This document shows positions 36,707-46,141 of a stretch of 64,000 nucleotides of DNA, piece by piece. Position 1 is the stretch's first letter. Each line of letters opens with the position of its first letter. Source of the DNA: Rhodoferax sp. (GTDB lineage Bacteria; Pseudomonadota; Gammaproteobacteria; Burkholderiales; Burkholderiaceae_C); the NCBI GenBank assembly GCA_031291305.1, contig JARLJH010000048.1, positions 248,001 through 312,000 of the forward strand, written 5' to 3'. Below the pieces are notes generated by a model. The model saw only the letters and a program-made list of their open reading frames with translations, was not told the origin of the DNA and did not search any database. A program made the position numbers and the translations under genes.

Positions 36707-37535
36707 TCTCGTTGATCCTTCTTCTCCATGTGCGCGCCCTGGTTTTCAACTGATCATCATTGGGGATGAAATTTTGTCTGGCAAGCGCGCCGACAAACAT
36801 CTACCCAAGGTGATCGAACTGCTCAAAGCGCGGGGGTTGCAATTGACCCATGTCGAGTATGTGGGTGATGACCCGCAACGTATCACTGAGGTGCTCAAGC
36901 GCGCTTTTGAGTCCGGTGACGTGGTGTTTTCTACCGGCGGCATTGGTGCCACGCCGGATGACCACACGCGCCAGTGCGCAGCTGACGCCCAGAGTCTGCC
37001 ATTGGCCATGCATCCGCAAGCCAAAGCGCTCATTGAGCAGCGTATGCAAGACGTGGCCCGCGAGCAGGGCAAGGTGTACGAGCCTTCTGAGGCTGACAAT
37101 TTGCATCGTCTCAATATGGGGGTGTTTCCGCTGGGGGCCAGCATCATTCCTAACCCGTTCAACAAAATACCTGGCTTCAGTTGTGGTCAGGTTCATTTTG
37201 TGCCGGGATTTCCGGTGATGGCCTGGCCGATGATCGAATGGGTGCTGGACACCTGTTATCCCCAGTTGTTCCAAACCCAGGCCTGGCTGGAGCGCTCCGT
37301 GATTGTTTTTGGTGCCATGGAAGCCACCCTGACTCCACTAATGGAGCGACTAGAGCAAGAGAATCCTGGAGTCAAGGTGTTCAGTCTGCCAAGTGTGGAT
37401 CATCCGCAGTGGGGGAAACACATCGAACTGGGTGTCAAAGGTGCACCTGGGCTGGTTACTCCAGCATATCGTGCACTGCTGGATGGATTGCAAGCTTTTG
37501 AATTAAAGCTAGGCCCCGAATTGGTGCAAAGTTAG
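36696..37535 (+). CDS. CinA/MoaB-like molybdopterin-binding domain protein
   Basis: 279 residues from ATG 36696; the frame is open back to 36456 but that part is the other frame of the EI24 gene. The N-terminal MoCF domain is clear: FQLIIIGDEILSGKRADKHL, FSTGGIGATPDDHTRQ and NPFNKIPGFSCGQVHFVPGFP. It is the N-terminal type of competence/damage-inducible protein CinA without the C-terminal nicotinamide-nucleotide amidase. The role in this form is uncertain. Its 3' end carries a weak second NtrC-like half site for glnA. Confidence 0.8.
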   Translation: MTSNLVDPSSPCARPGFQLIIIGDEILSGKRADKHLPKVIELLKARGLQLTHVEYVGDDPQRITEVLKRAFESGDVVFSTGGIGATPDDHTRQCAADAQSLPLAMHPQAKALIEQRMQDVAREQGKVYEPSEADNLHRLNMGVFPLGASIIPNPFNKIPGFSCGQVHFVPGFPVMAWPMIEWVLDTCYPQLFQTQAWLERSVIVFGAMEATLTPLMERLEQENPGVKVFSLPSVDHPQWGKHIELGVKGAPGLVTPAYRALLDGLQAFELKLGPELVQS

Positions 37536-37559
37536 CGTTCTTGTTTTGGTGTGAAGATT

Positions 37560-37576
37560 TGCCTCAAAATGGTGCA
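37560..37576 (+). promoter_or_regulatory. Probable NtrC (GlnG) binding site
   Basis: TGCCTCAAAATGGTGCA matches the NtrC consensus form TGCACTAAAATGGTGCA at 14 of 17 positions. It lies about 115 bases upstream of the sigma-54 promoter of glnA, a normal enhancer distance. A weaker copy (12 of 17) is at 37512-37528 inside the previous gene. Confidence 0.6.
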
Positions 37577-37689
37577 ATGGTCTGTTGAGCCTAGAGAATC
37601 TTGTTGGTCAATCGTGGCTTTGGTCGCTGACGAGATTGAAACTCCGTGCAAAATAGAGGCGATGCTGGGTGTTTCAATCTCCCAAAGAC

Positions 37690-37705
37690 TGGCATAAAAC
37701 CTGCA
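37690..37705 (+). promoter_or_regulatory. Sigma-54 promoter of glnA
   Basis: TGGCATAAAACCTGCA has the invariant GG (37691-37692) and GC (37703-37704) ten bases apart, as RpoN promoters require. Transcription would start near 37716, about 35 bases before the glnA ATG. Confidence 0.75.
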
Positions 37706-37749
37706 TTCATTTTCCTCAACCCTTTCTCAACAGTAACCAGGAGTATTTG

Positions 37750-39165
37750 ATGGCCAAGACCGTCGCAGATGTCATGAAGATGGTGAAAGACAACGAAGTC
37801 AAGTTTGTTGACTTCCGTTTCACCGATACCCGTGGCCAGGAACAACACGTGACCGTGCCAGTTTCGCATTTTGATGAAGACAAGTTCACCGCTGGGCATG
37901 CTTTCGACGGTTCATCTATCGCTGGATGGAAAGGCATTGAAGCCTCGGACATGCAACTTATGCCTGACCCCAGCACGGCCAACATCGATCCTTTCTTTGA
38001 AGAAACCACGATGTTCCTGAGCTGCGACGTGGTTGAGCCTGGCGATGGCAAGGCTTACGACCGCGACCCGCGTTCGATTGCCCGCCGCGCAGAAGCCTAC
38101 TTGAAGGCATCCGGCATTGGCGACACGGCCTTTTTTGGTCCAGAGCCAGAGTTTTTCATTTTTGACAATGTCCGCTGGAATACCGATATGTCCGGCACCT
38201 TCTTCAAGATTGAAGAGTACGAAGCCCCTTGGAATTCCGGTGCCAAGCTTGAAGGTGGCAACCGCGGTCACCGTCCCACAGTCAAAGGTGGCTACTTCCC
38301 GGTCCCTCCGATTGACAGCACGCAAGACATGCGTGCTGAAATGGTGCTGATTCTTGAATCCCTGGGTATCCCGGTGGAAGTGTTTCACCACGAAGTGGCT
38401 GGCGCAGGTCAAAATGAAATCGGTACCAAGTTCACGACGCTGGTTCAGCGTGCCGACTGGACCCAAGTTCTGAAATACGTGGTGCAAAACGTGGCCAATG
38501 CCTATGGCAAGACCGCCACGTTCATGCCCAAGCCCATCGTTGGCGACAACGGCAGCGGCATGCACGTGCATCAATCGATCTGGAAAGATGGCAAAAACCT
38601 GTTTGCTGGTGACGGCTATGCCGGTCTCTCCGACTTTGCCCTGTACTACATCGGCGGCATCATCAAGCACGCCCGTGCCCTGAATGCCATCACCAATCCA
38701 GGTACGAACAGCTACAAGCGCCTGGTGCCTGGTTTTGAAGCGCCGGTGAAACTGGCTTACTCTGCCAAGAACCGCTCCGCGTCGATTCGTATTCCTTACG
38801 TGGCTAACCCCAAAGGTCGCCGTATCGAAGCCCGCTTCCCTGATCCGCTGATGAACCCCTACCTGGGCTTCTCCGCCTTGATGATGGCCGGTTTGGACGG
38901 CGTGGAAAACAAGATTCACCCCGGCGAAGCAGCCACCAAAGACCTGTATCACCTGCCTCCAGAAGAAAATGCGTTGATCCCGACCGTTTGCCACAGCCTG
39001 GATCAGGCACTGGATTGCCTGGATGCAGATCGGGGCTTCCTGACCAAGGGTGGTGTCTTTACCGACAGCATGCTGGATGCCTACATTGAGCTCAAGATGG
39101 GTGAAGTCACGCGCCTGCGCATGGCGACCCATCCGATTGAGTTTGAGATGTATTACTCACTGTAA
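37750..39165 (+). CDS. glnA: Glutamine synthetase, type I
   Basis: 471 residues from ATG 37750 with CCAGGAG upstream; the frame extends back to 37669. Family marks: the beta-grasp start [17 protein letters not shown], the [10 protein letters not shown] motif, [13 protein letters not shown], the ATP-binding [16 protein letters not shown] and the C-terminal NLYHLPPEE-type adenylylation loop (here [13 protein letters not shown]), whose Tyr is the GlnE target. It makes glutamine from glutamate and ammonium. A sigma-54 promoter and NtrC site precede it, and the sensor and regulator genes follow, so it should be nitrogen-controlled. Confidence 0.97.
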   Translation: MAKTVADVMKMVKDNEVKFVDFRFTDTRGQEQHVTVPVSHFDEDKFTAGHAFDGSSIAGWKGIEASDMQLMPDPSTANIDPFFEETTMFLSCDVVEPGDGKAYDRDPRSIARRAEAYLKASGIGDTAFFGPEPEFFIFDNVRWNTDMSGTFFKIEEYEAPWNSGAKLEGGNRGHRPTVKGGYFPVPPIDSTQDMRAEMVLILESLGIPVEVFHHEVAGAGQNEIGTKFTTLVQRADWTQVLKYVVQNVANAYGKTATFMPKPIVGDNGSGMHVHQSIWKDGKNLFAGDGYAGLSDFALYYIGGIIKHARALNAITNPGTNSYKRLVPGFEAPVKLAYSAKNRSASIRIPYVANPKGRRIEARFPDPLMNPYLGFSALMMAGLDGVENKIHPGEAATKDLYHLPPEENALIPTVCHSLDQALDCLDADRGFLTKGGVFTDSMLDAYIELKMGEVTRLRMATHPIEFEMYYSL

Positions 39166-39211
39166 TCTGATAACTCGCCAAGTGAGTCAGCTATGACAAC
39201 TTGGGCGATTT

Positions 39212-39241
39212 AAAAAGGACGGCTTGTGCCGTCCTTTTTTT
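39212..39241. terminator. Intrinsic terminator after glnA
   Basis: AAAAAGGACGGC and GCCGTCCTTTTT (39212-39223, 39228-39239) with a TTGT loop and a T run to 39241. It should reduce read-through from glnA into glnL-glnG. Confidence 0.85.
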
Positions 39242-39307
39242 ATTGTGGGAAACTATGCCGACGAGATGCGATGCCATGTGCTGGCGGCGCATGATGTGAG
39301 GTTATGA

Positions 39308-39826
39308 ATGAAAAGTGAAATTCCGATGAAACAACTGTGGATGCTGTTGGCGTGTGCGGGTGTGGTAGTTTTGCCTTGCCAGGCGCAGGATGCGATTTAT
39401 CGCTGTGGAAATGAGTACACCAACACCAAGCCTGATGCGCGCTCCAACAAGGGTTGCAAGTTGGTGGAAGGCGGAAACGTTACCGTGGTGCAGGGTACAC
39501 GTGTGCCCAAAAACGCGGCATCCAAAGCGAACCCGACTGCGGGTAGCAGCGCTCCGCGCGTGGACGCCGCACAGCAAAAGAGTCGGGACTCTGACAGTCG
39601 GTTGATTTTGCAGGAAGAACTAAAGAAAGCGATGGCACGGCAGGAAGAACTCAAAAAGGAATACAACAATGGCGAGCCCGAGTTGCTTGGCCCGGAAGCC
39701 CGCAATCATCAGAAATATCTGGATCGTGTAGCAGAGCTTAAAGCCAATCTTGACCGCAACGCGAGTGATATCGCCGGTATTCGCCGTGAGTTGGATCGGC
39801 TGCCGGTTGCTTCTGTCACTAACTGA
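39308..39826 (+). CDS. DUF4124-like periplasmic protein with coiled coil
   Basis: 172 residues. A signal peptide (MKQLWMLLACAGVVVLPCQA, residues 7-26) is followed by a short DUF4124-like unit, DAIYRCGNEYTNTKPDA, with one Cys pair, then a low-complexity linker, and a C-terminal coiled coil (EELKKAMARQEELKKEY and RVAELKANLDRNASD). I chose ATG 39308 because GAGG lies seven bases upstream; ATG 39326 is also possible. Genes of this type often sit between glnA and ntrB in betaproteobacteria. No function is known to me. Confidence 0.75.
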   Translation: MKSEIPMKQLWMLLACAGVVVLPCQAQDAIYRCGNEYTNTKPDARSNKGCKLVEGGNVTVVQGTRVPKNAASKANPTAGSSAPRVDAAQQKSRDSDSRLILQEELKKAMARQEELKKEYNNGEPELLGPEARNHQKYLDRVAELKANLDRNASDIAGIRRELDRLPVASVTN

Positions 39827-39830
39827 CCCC

Positions 39831-40949
39831 ATGACTGCCATTCGCTCGAACCCGGTGACGACGCCGGCCACTCTCTCTGTGCCACCCTCTGCGCCAACCA
39901 ATGCCGAGCGTTACAAGGCATTTGATTTGCTGGCGACGCTGGTGGCCGTGGTACGCAGTGATGGCGAGGCTTTGTATGCCAACGCTGCGCTGGAGGATGC
40001 CTTGGGTATCTCACGACGTGTCATTGTTGGCGCTCACTTTCCGGATAGTTTTACCCAGCCTGAAAATTTACGCACGATCTTGAAAGGTGTCGGTGGCAAT
40101 GATTTTTCGGCGCTGCGCTATGACGCCGGCTTGTTACGCATGAGCCGTGATCCACTGCCGGTGCACGTGATCGTTTCGCTGACCGAGGGGACAGAAATCA
40201 TTGTCGAGTTATTGCCTCTGGAGCAACAGGCCAGGCAAGATCGTGAAGAGCGGCTTGCCGAGCAGGCCTTGGCCAACAAGGAACTGATTCGTAATCTGGC
40301 ACATGAGATCAAAAACCCTCTGGGTGGCATACGTGGCGCTGCGCAATTGCTTGAAATGGAGTTGGCCTCGCCTGATCTCAACGAATACACACAGGTCATC
40401 ATTCATGAAGCCGACCGGTTGCAGTCGCTGGTGGACCGCTTGTTGGCACCGCACCGTAAGGCGCACGTGGTCGGTGATGTGAATATCCATGAGGTGTGTG
40501 AACGCGTGCGTTCGCTGATCCTGGCCGAATTCCCCAGAGGGCTGGAGGTGGTGCAGGACTACGACACCTCTATCCCGGAGTTTCGCGGTGACCGTGAGCA
40601 ACTTATCCAGGCTTTAATCAACATAGCCCACAATGCCAGCCAAGCCCTGTCAGAACGCATTGCGCAAGGCGATGCTCGCCTGATTTTTCGCACCCGTGTG
40701 GCACGTCAAACCACATTTGGCAAGCAGCGCTACCGGTTGGCATTGGAATTGCATGTGATTGACAACGGGCCTGGCGTGCCAGACTCGATCAAGGACAGAA
40801 TTTTCTATCCACTGGTATCCGGCCGCGAGGGAGGCTCAGGACTGGGGCTGACATTGGCGCAAACCTTTATTCAGCAACACCAAGGTTTGATCGAGTGTGA
40901 CAGCCAGCCTGGACTGACTGATTTCAAAGTATTGATTCCTCTGCCCTGA
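39831..40949 (+). CDS. glnL: Nitrogen sensor histidine kinase NtrB
   Basis: 372 residues from ATG 39831, five bases after the previous stop; the frame extends upstream without support. An N-terminal PAS-like domain (LLATLVAVVRSDGEALYANA) precedes the His box NLAHEIKNPLGGIRGAAQLL, then an N box (NIAHNASQALSE), DNGPGVPD and GGSGLGLTLAQ for ATP binding. No membrane segment: it is cytoplasmic, responding to GlnB/GlnK. It phosphorylates the NtrC coded next. Confidence 0.95.
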   Translation: MTAIRSNPVTTPATLSVPPSAPTNAERYKAFDLLATLVAVVRSDGEALYANAALEDALGISRRVIVGAHFPDSFTQPENLRTILKGVGGNDFSALRYDAGLLRMSRDPLPVHVIVSLTEGTEIIVELLPLEQQARQDREERLAEQALANKELIRNLAHEIKNPLGGIRGAAQLLEMELASPDLNEYTQVIIHEADRLQSLVDRLLAPHRKAHVVGDVNIHEVCERVRSLILAEFPRGLEVVQDYDTSIPEFRGDREQLIQALINIAHNASQALSERIAQGDARLIFRTRVARQTTFGKQRYRLALELHVIDNGPGVPDSIKDRIFYPLVSGREGGSGLGLTLAQTFIQQHQGLIECDSQPGLTDFKVLIPLP

Positions 40950-41023
40950 GCTGCAGAACGGCACGCCGCCAGGTGCGCCGTACCCAGCCAGAGGCATGGG
41001 TACTTAACATGGTGACAAACGAT

Positions 41024-42583
41024 ATGAAGCCTATCTGGATTGTTGATGATGACCAGTCCATCCGCTTCGTGCTTGAAAAAGCGCTGCTGCGTGAAGACCT
41101 GCCCACGCGCAGTTTTACCAATGCGCGAGATGTTTTGACGGCGCTTGAAGATGACAGCGACAGGGGGCCGCAGGTGCTGGTGAGCGACATTCGTATGCCT
41201 GGCGGCTCCGGTCTGGACTTGCTCGAGAAAGTCAAGGAAAAACTTCCCGGTCTGCCAGTCATCATCATGACAGCTTATTCCGATCTGGACAGTGCCGTGT
41301 CGGCCTTTCAGGGGGGCGCGTTTGAATACCTGCCCAAGCCCTTCGATTTGCCCAAAGCGGTGGAGCTGATTCGCCGTGCGGTTGAAGAAAGCCAGCGTGA
41401 AGAAGTGGCAGAGGAACGTATTGCGGAAACGCCTGAAATGCTTGGGCAGGCACCTGCCATGCAGGATGTGTTCCGGGCCATTGGTCGTTTGAGCCAAAGC
41501 AATGTCACTGTCATGATCACGGGTGAGTCCGGTTCGGGCAAGGAACTCGTTGCTAAAGCGCTCCATAAGCATTCTCCTCGCGCCAATGGGCCATTTGTTG
41601 CTATTAATACAGCAGCAATTCCCAAGGACTTGCTGGAGTCGGAATTGTTTGGCCATGAGCGCGGCGCTTTCACGGGCGCGCAAACCATGCGACGCGGACG
41701 CTTCGAACAGGCCGATGGAGGTACGCTGTTTCTGGACGAAATCGGAGACATGCCGTTCGATCTGCAAACACGCCTTTTGCGGGTGTTGTCCGATGGGCAC
41801 TTCTACCGCGTCGGCGGACATGGTGCGGTCAAGACCAACGTACGGGTGATTGCTGCTACGCATCAGAATCTGGAGCAGCGTGTTAAAGATGGCGTTTTTC
41901 GTGAAGATCTCTTTCACCGCCTCAACGTCATACGCCTGCGTCTGCCAGCCCTGCGTGAAAGGCGTGAGGATATTCCAGCCCTGACCAGGCACTTTCTGAA
42001 ACAAAGCGCCGCGCAACTCGGCGTCGAACCCAAGCGTATTTCGGAGGCCGCACTGGCTTGGCTGAGTGACTTCGGTTTTCCGGGCAACGTGCGCCAGCTG
42101 GAGAATATCTGTCACTGGCTTACGGTGATGGCTCCTGCACAACTGATTGAGCCCAAGGACCTGCCACCCGAGGTGGAGGTGACCGCTGGAGGCATCCGTG
42201 CGGTGGCGGCAGAGGCTGGCAGGGCGGCGGACGTAACCCAGTCCGTTGTACTGCCTCCTTCGAATGAAGAGGGCCGGTCAGGCGTATCTCATGGCGCCCA
42301 CCCTTTGCCCGTTGTGGCAGGGGCTTTGGTGCATGAGGCGGAACACGCATATCCGGTGCAGTCGCCAGCGGCGAGTTGGGAAGCTGGTTTGGACGCAGAT
42401 GCCCACGCTCTGCTGGCTACTGACCGTTGCGATGTTTGGGATGAACTAACTCGTCGTTTTGAATCGCGCTTGATCCTCGCCGCGCTGGCCAGTACACGGG
42501 GACGTCGCATTGAGGCTGCGCAAAAATTGGGTATCGGTCGCAACACTATCACGCGCAAGATTCAGGAGCTTGGTCTGGAATAG
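41024..42583 (+). CDS. glnG: Nitrogen regulator NtrC
   Basis: 519 residues from ATG 41024 (KPIWIVDDDQSIRFVLEKAL); upstream ATG 41009 is less like the family. The receiver domain contains the phosphoacceptor Asp in VLVSDIRMPG; the AAA+ domain has GESGSGKELVAKALH, the sigma-54-contact GAFTGA loop and GGTLFLDEIGDMP. A long Ala/Glu-rich linker (~400-475) leads to a Fis-type HTH (LASTRGRRIEAAQKLGIGRN). It activates sigma-54 promoters such as that of glnA. Its Fis helix and the linker are typical. Confidence 0.95.
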   Translation: MKPIWIVDDDQSIRFVLEKALLREDLPTRSFTNARDVLTALEDDSDRGPQVLVSDIRMPGGSGLDLLEKVKEKLPGLPVIIMTAYSDLDSAVSAFQGGAFEYLPKPFDLPKAVELIRRAVEESQREEVAEERIAETPEMLGQAPAMQDVFRAIGRLSQSNVTVMITGESGSGKELVAKALHKHSPRANGPFVAINTAAIPKDLLESELFGHERGAFTGAQTMRRGRFEQADGGTLFLDEIGDMPFDLQTRLLRVLSDGHFYRVGGHGAVKTNVRVIAATHQNLEQRVKDGVFREDLFHRLNVIRLRLPALRERREDIPALTRHFLKQSAAQLGVEPKRISEAALAWLSDFGFPGNVRQLENICHWLTVMAPAQLIEPKDLPPEVEVTAGGIRAVAAEAGRAADVTQSVVLPPSNEEGRSGVSHGAHPLPVVAGALVHEAEHAYPVQSPAASWEAGLDADAHALLATDRCDVWDELTRRFESRLILAALASTRGRRIEAAQKLGIGRNTITRKIQELGLE

Positions 42584-42680
42584 TTGACGGCTCGCGCCGC
42601 AGCTTCAAAACTGCTTTTTGGGGTTTTTGCCAATCTGTGCACAATCAAACGTGTCACAGGTCACGCAAAGGAGATAACCC

Positions 42681-43226
42681 ATGCCGGATCAACATCAAAC
42701 CATCACCCTGGGTGGTGGCTGCTTTTGGTGTACCGAGGCTGTTTATGTCAAGGTCAGGGGCATCGTCGACGTGGAGTCCGGCTACACCAACGGTCACGTT
42801 AAGCGCCCCAGTTACGAACAGGTTTGTACCGGCAGCACAGGCCATGCCGAAGTGGTCAAGCTGGTGTTCGACCCGGCGCAAATCAGTTTGCGGGAGATTC
42901 TGGAGATATTCTTTGTCATCCATGACCCGACCACACTCGACGCCCAAGGCAACGACCACGGCACCCAGTACCGTAGCGGCATCTATTTTTCCAGTCCGGA
43001 CCAGGAAGCGGTGGCAAAGGACGTGATTGCCGAGTTGGCCACCAGCGGCATTTACCGTCGCCCCATCGTCACCGAGGTGTTGCCTTTGAATAATTACAGT
43101 CCTGCAGAGGACTATCATCAGGACTACTTTGCACGCAACCCGCACCAGGGTTACTGCCTGGCGGTGGCGGCCCCCAAGGTTGCCAAATTCAGGAAGACCT
43201 TTGCCCGCCTGGCGCTGGATGCGTGA
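42681..43226 (+). CDS. msrA: Peptide methionine (S)-S-oxide reductase
   Basis: 181 residues from ATG 42681, AAGGAG upstream. The active site GGGCFWCTEAVY holds the nucleophilic Cys; GYTNGHVKRPSYEQVCTG and HDPTTLDAQGNDHGTQYRS follow, given here as residues ~35-52 and ~77-95. It repairs oxidised methionine. The C-terminal resolving Cys region is reduced (NPHQGYCLAVAAPKV retains one Cys). No msrB is attached. Confidence 0.95.
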   Translation: MPDQHQTITLGGGCFWCTEAVYVKVRGIVDVESGYTNGHVKRPSYEQVCTGSTGHAEVVKLVFDPAQISLREILEIFFVIHDPTTLDAQGNDHGTQYRSGIYFSSPDQEAVAKDVIAELATSGIYRRPIVTEVLPLNNYSPAEDYHQDYFARNPHQGYCLAVAAPKVAKFRKTFARLALDA

Positions 43227-43281
43227 TCTGCCGTTTAGCTGAGTGGCTATGCCTCTCGGCATTTGACGCGAAGGTGATACC

Positions 43282-44142
43282 GTGGACCTCAAAAGCCTGA
43301 TTGACGAGCCTCATAAGTTGCCGACGATTCCGAAGGTGGGTCAGCAACTCATTGCGAGTTTCAGTTCGGACAATGCGTCGCGCAGCGAGATCGCCCAGCA
43401 GTTGGCGGCTGACCCGGCGCTTAGTGCAAAACTGCTCAAGTTGGCTAACTCGGCTTATTTCCATGTCTCGCGCACCATCGGCACGATGGACGCCGCGCTG
43501 CAAATCCTGGGTATGGTGATGGTGCGCAACCTGGTGCTGGGCAACAGTGTGGCTGTAGCGTTCACGGCCACGCCCGGGATGGATCTGCCGCAGTTCTGGC
43601 GCTACAACCTTTATACCGCCTGTACCGCACGCTGGCTGGCTGATCGCACGGCTGTCAATTCGGACCGGGTCTTTACCCTGGCGCTGCTCCATGCCATTGG
43701 GCAACTGCAAATGCATGCGGTCGCGCCGCAGATGGTAGCCCCGCTGGACCAGCAAATGAGCGTGCTTGACCCAGGTCGTGCGCAGCTGGAACTGCAGGCC
43801 TTTGGGTTCCACTATGGTGATGTGTCTGCCGCACTGGCACAGGCGTGGAATTTTCCGCCACCGTTGATCGAGGCGCTACGCCACATTGCCCGCCCTTTGG
43901 CGGCACCTGAATTTCTGGAAGCCTCGGCGCTGGTGCATTTGGGCACCTGGCGAGCCCGGGCAGAGGTCTTGGGTTGGACCGAAGATAGGCAGGTGATGAG
44001 CTACCCGTTTGATGTCGCTGAGCGGCTGCACCTGCCGCCCGACTGGACCCCTGCGCTGGCCGTACATTCGCAGCTTGGTGGCGGGCAGGTCATGCCACCC
44101 ATGGCAGAGCTCACCGACGGACTGGAGGACTTGTTTGAGTGA
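43282..44142 (+). CDS. HDOD-domain protein, first of two
   Basis: 286 residues with a GTG start (43282) after GAAGG. The HDOD domain covers most of residues 5-210: KLPTIPKVGQQLIASF, the AADPALSAKLLKLANSAYF region and LHAIGQLQ. HD metal ligands are missing, as in HDOD generally, so it is probably a non-catalytic signalling output domain (motility, quorum or stress regulation in other bacteria). No receiver or GGDEF domain is attached. It is clearly paralogous to the next gene. Confidence 0.85.
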   Translation: MDLKSLIDEPHKLPTIPKVGQQLIASFSSDNASRSEIAQQLAADPALSAKLLKLANSAYFHVSRTIGTMDAALQILGMVMVRNLVLGNSVAVAFTATPGMDLPQFWRYNLYTACTARWLADRTAVNSDRVFTLALLHAIGQLQMHAVAPQMVAPLDQQMSVLDPGRAQLELQAFGFHYGDVSAALAQAWNFPPPLIEALRHIARPLAAPEFLEASALVHLGTWRARAEVLGWTEDRQVMSYPFDVAERLHLPPDWTPALAVHSQLGGGQVMPPMAELTDGLEDLFE

Positions 44143-44182
44143 GTCTCTGCGCTGTGTCGCGCCACCTTTCTGAAAGCCCCTT

Positions 44183-45037
44183 ATGCTGCTCAAACGCCTG
44201 ATTGATCAGCCTGGCCAATTGCCCACCATCCCCAAGGTGGGGCGGCAGTTGATCGCCACGTTCGCTTCAGAAGATGTTTCTGTCGGCCAGGTGGCCGCCC
44301 AGTTGGCGGCTGACCCGGTGATGTGCGCCAGATTGCTCAGACTGGCTAATTCGGCCTATTTCCACGTTCCACGCACTGTCGAAACTATCGATGCTGCGCT
44401 ACAGATCATGGGCATGGTGATGGCGCGCAACCTGGTTATTGGTGCCAGCGTGGCTGCGGCGTTCAAGAATATGAAGGGCATTGATCTCCCGCAATTTTGG
44501 CGCTACAACCTTTATACCGCCTGTGCCGCACGCTGGTTGGCTGATCGTACCGATGTGGACTCTGACATGGTGTTCACGCTGGGTGTTTTGCATGCCATTG
44601 GGCAGCTGCAAATGCAAGCAGTCATTCCAGAGGAACTGGTGGCGTTGAATAAGCAGATGGGTGTGCTGGACGAGGGGCGCGCGAAGGCCGAGCTGGAGCT
44701 ATTTGGCTTTCACTATGGCGATGTGTCGGCGGAGTTGGCGCGGGCCTGGAATTTTCCGCTGTCGCTGGTGGACGCCTTGCGCCATGTGGCCGATCCACTG
44801 GCCGTGCCCAATTTTTCGGAAGCTGCTGCTTGGGTGCATATGGGGTCGTGGTGTGCTCGTGCGCAGGTGCTGGGCTATAGCGACCAGCGGCAACGGGACT
44901 GCTACCCCTATGAGCTTGGTCGGCGGCTGTATCTGGAACCCCACTGGGCACCAGCGTTGGCAGACCGCAGGCGCCAGGACGTGCCGATGCCGCCTTTGCC
45001 TGAACTCACCAATGGACTGGAAGCCATGTTTGAGTGA
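44183..45037 (+). CDS. HDOD-domain protein, second of two
   Basis: 284 residues from ATG 44183. It aligns over its full length with the previous protein: QLPTIPKVGRQLIATF, LLRLANSAYFHVPRT, FWRYNLYTACAARWLADRT and FGFHYGDVSAELARAWNF are near-identical blocks. Divergence is spread along the chain, especially near 250-275. This is an old tandem duplication with both copies intact. The second lacks the same HD residues. The gap between the genes is 40 bases, so they may be cotranscribed. Confidence 0.85.
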   Translation: MLLKRLIDQPGQLPTIPKVGRQLIATFASEDVSVGQVAAQLAADPVMCARLLRLANSAYFHVPRTVETIDAALQIMGMVMARNLVIGASVAAAFKNMKGIDLPQFWRYNLYTACAARWLADRTDVDSDMVFTLGVLHAIGQLQMQAVIPEELVALNKQMGVLDEGRAKAELELFGFHYGDVSAELARAWNFPLSLVDALRHVADPLAVPNFSEAAAWVHMGSWCARAQVLGYSDQRQRDCYPYELGRRLYLEPHWAPALADRRRQDVPMPPLPELTNGLEAMFE

Positions 45038-45110
45038 GGCGGAATTGGAGGATGCAACCTGAATATCCTTGCGCCATTGATCTGTGTAAATGCTCTAAGC
45101 TTTTTTGGCT

Positions 45111-45143
45111 TCTAGCCCTTATAAATTCTTGACTTTTAGCTTC
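45111..45143. repeat. TCTAGCCC-type short repeat after the HDOD genes
   Basis: TCTAGCCCTTATAAATTC followed by TTTTAGCTTCATAA in the 142-base gap between the HDOD genes and znuA. Ends resemble the copies at 28002 and 58163. Nothing else was seen in this gap. Confidence 0.45.
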
Positions 45144-45179
45144 ATAATGTATAGCAAATAGTGCAGAGCCCGTGGGTAC

Positions 45180-46112
45180 TCAGTTGAGTTTCATTCGCGC
45201 TACCAGTTGTGTCACGTTGTGATGCATCAGCTTCAGGTAGGTGCTGCCGGGTTCCGTGGGGCCAGACAAGGCGTCCACATACAACTTGGGACCCAAGGTC
45301 ACGCCGGCGTCTTTGGCGATTTGCGCCAGCAGTTGTGAGTTGCTCATGTTTTCCATGAATACAGCGCGGATATAGTCCTTTTTGATCTGGCGGATAAGCA
45401 ATGCCACTTCTTTGGCGCTGGGTTCGCTTTCGGTTGATACACCTTGCGGTGCCAAAAATTTGATCTGGTAGCGCGCGCCGAAATAGCCAAACGCATCGTG
45501 CGAGGTGATCACTTGTCGCTGATGCACAGACAGAGCGGCGAACTGCCGCTGGTTATCGGCATCCAGGGTTTGGAGTTCCTTGAGATACGCGGTGCTATTG
45601 GTCTGATAGCTTGTTGCCCCCGCAGGATCTAGGTCTGAGAGCGATTTGGCTATATTTTTTATGTAGAGCATCACGTTGCGCGGATCTTGCCAGGCGTGCG
45701 GGTCCACATCGTGTTGCTGGCCGTTGGCATTCTGCTCGGCTTGTCCCTCCTCGGCAGGCATGGTGCGCGGCTTGACGCCATTGCTGGCGATCAGGGTGCC
45801 CCCTTTGTAGCCAGCTGACTTGGCCAGCTTTTCTGCCCAGGGCTCAAAGTGCAGGCCGTTGATGACCAGCAAGCGCGCACCCAGAACCGTCTTGGCATCC
45901 GCCGGGGATGGCTCGAAGGTGTGGGCATCGGCATCAGGCCCCACCAGTGTGCTGACCTTGACACGCTCGCCGCCCACCACTTTCACCAGATCGCCCAGGA
46001 TGCTGAAGCTGGCCACCACGGGCAGTGGCTCGGTAGCGTGGCTGGCTGTGGGTAGCAGCAGCGGGGTGGTCAGGGCCACGCAGGCCAGCCATTTCAGAGT
46101 CAGTCGCGTCAT
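45180..46112 (-). CDS. znuA: Zinc ABC transporter, substrate-binding protein
   Basis: 310 residues. Signal peptide (LACVALTTPLLLPTASHA) and the cluster-9 binding-protein fold: VVASFSILGDLVKVVGG, AHTFEPSPADAK with the first zinc His, NGQQHDVDPHAWQDPRN with the short His loop, and the later SHDAFGYFGARY. It captures Zn(II) in the periplasm and passes it to ZnuB. The His-rich loop is shorter than in many ZnuA proteins. It is the last gene of the operon, 29 bases after znuB, and should be repressed by Zur. Confidence 0.93.
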   Translation of the reverse strand: MTRLTLKWLACVALTTPLLLPTASHATEPLPVVASFSILGDLVKVVGGERVKVSTLVGPDADAHTFEPSPADAKTVLGARLLVINGLHFEPWAEKLAKSAGYKGGTLIASNGVKPRTMPAEEGQAEQNANGQQHDVDPHAWQDPRNVMLYIKNIAKSLSDLDPAGATSYQTNSTAYLKELQTLDADNQRQFAALSVHQRQVITSHDAFGYFGARYQIKFLAPQGVSTESEPSAKEVALLIRQIKKDYIRAVFMENMSNSQLLAQIAKDAGVTLGPKLYVDALSGPTEPGSTYLKLMHHNVTQLVARMKLN

Positions 46113-46141
46113 GTGTTTTTCGTTTCAAAGTGGTTAAAAAA

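Noticed and set aside
37912-39132. 406-codon minus-strand open frame opposite glnA
   Set aside because: Long shadow of a strongly codon-biased gene; no motif and no promoter-like or ribosome-binding sequence.
40871-42142. 423-codon minus-strand open frame opposite glnG
   Set aside because: Covers the highly conserved NtrC gene in antisense without any recognisable protein feature.
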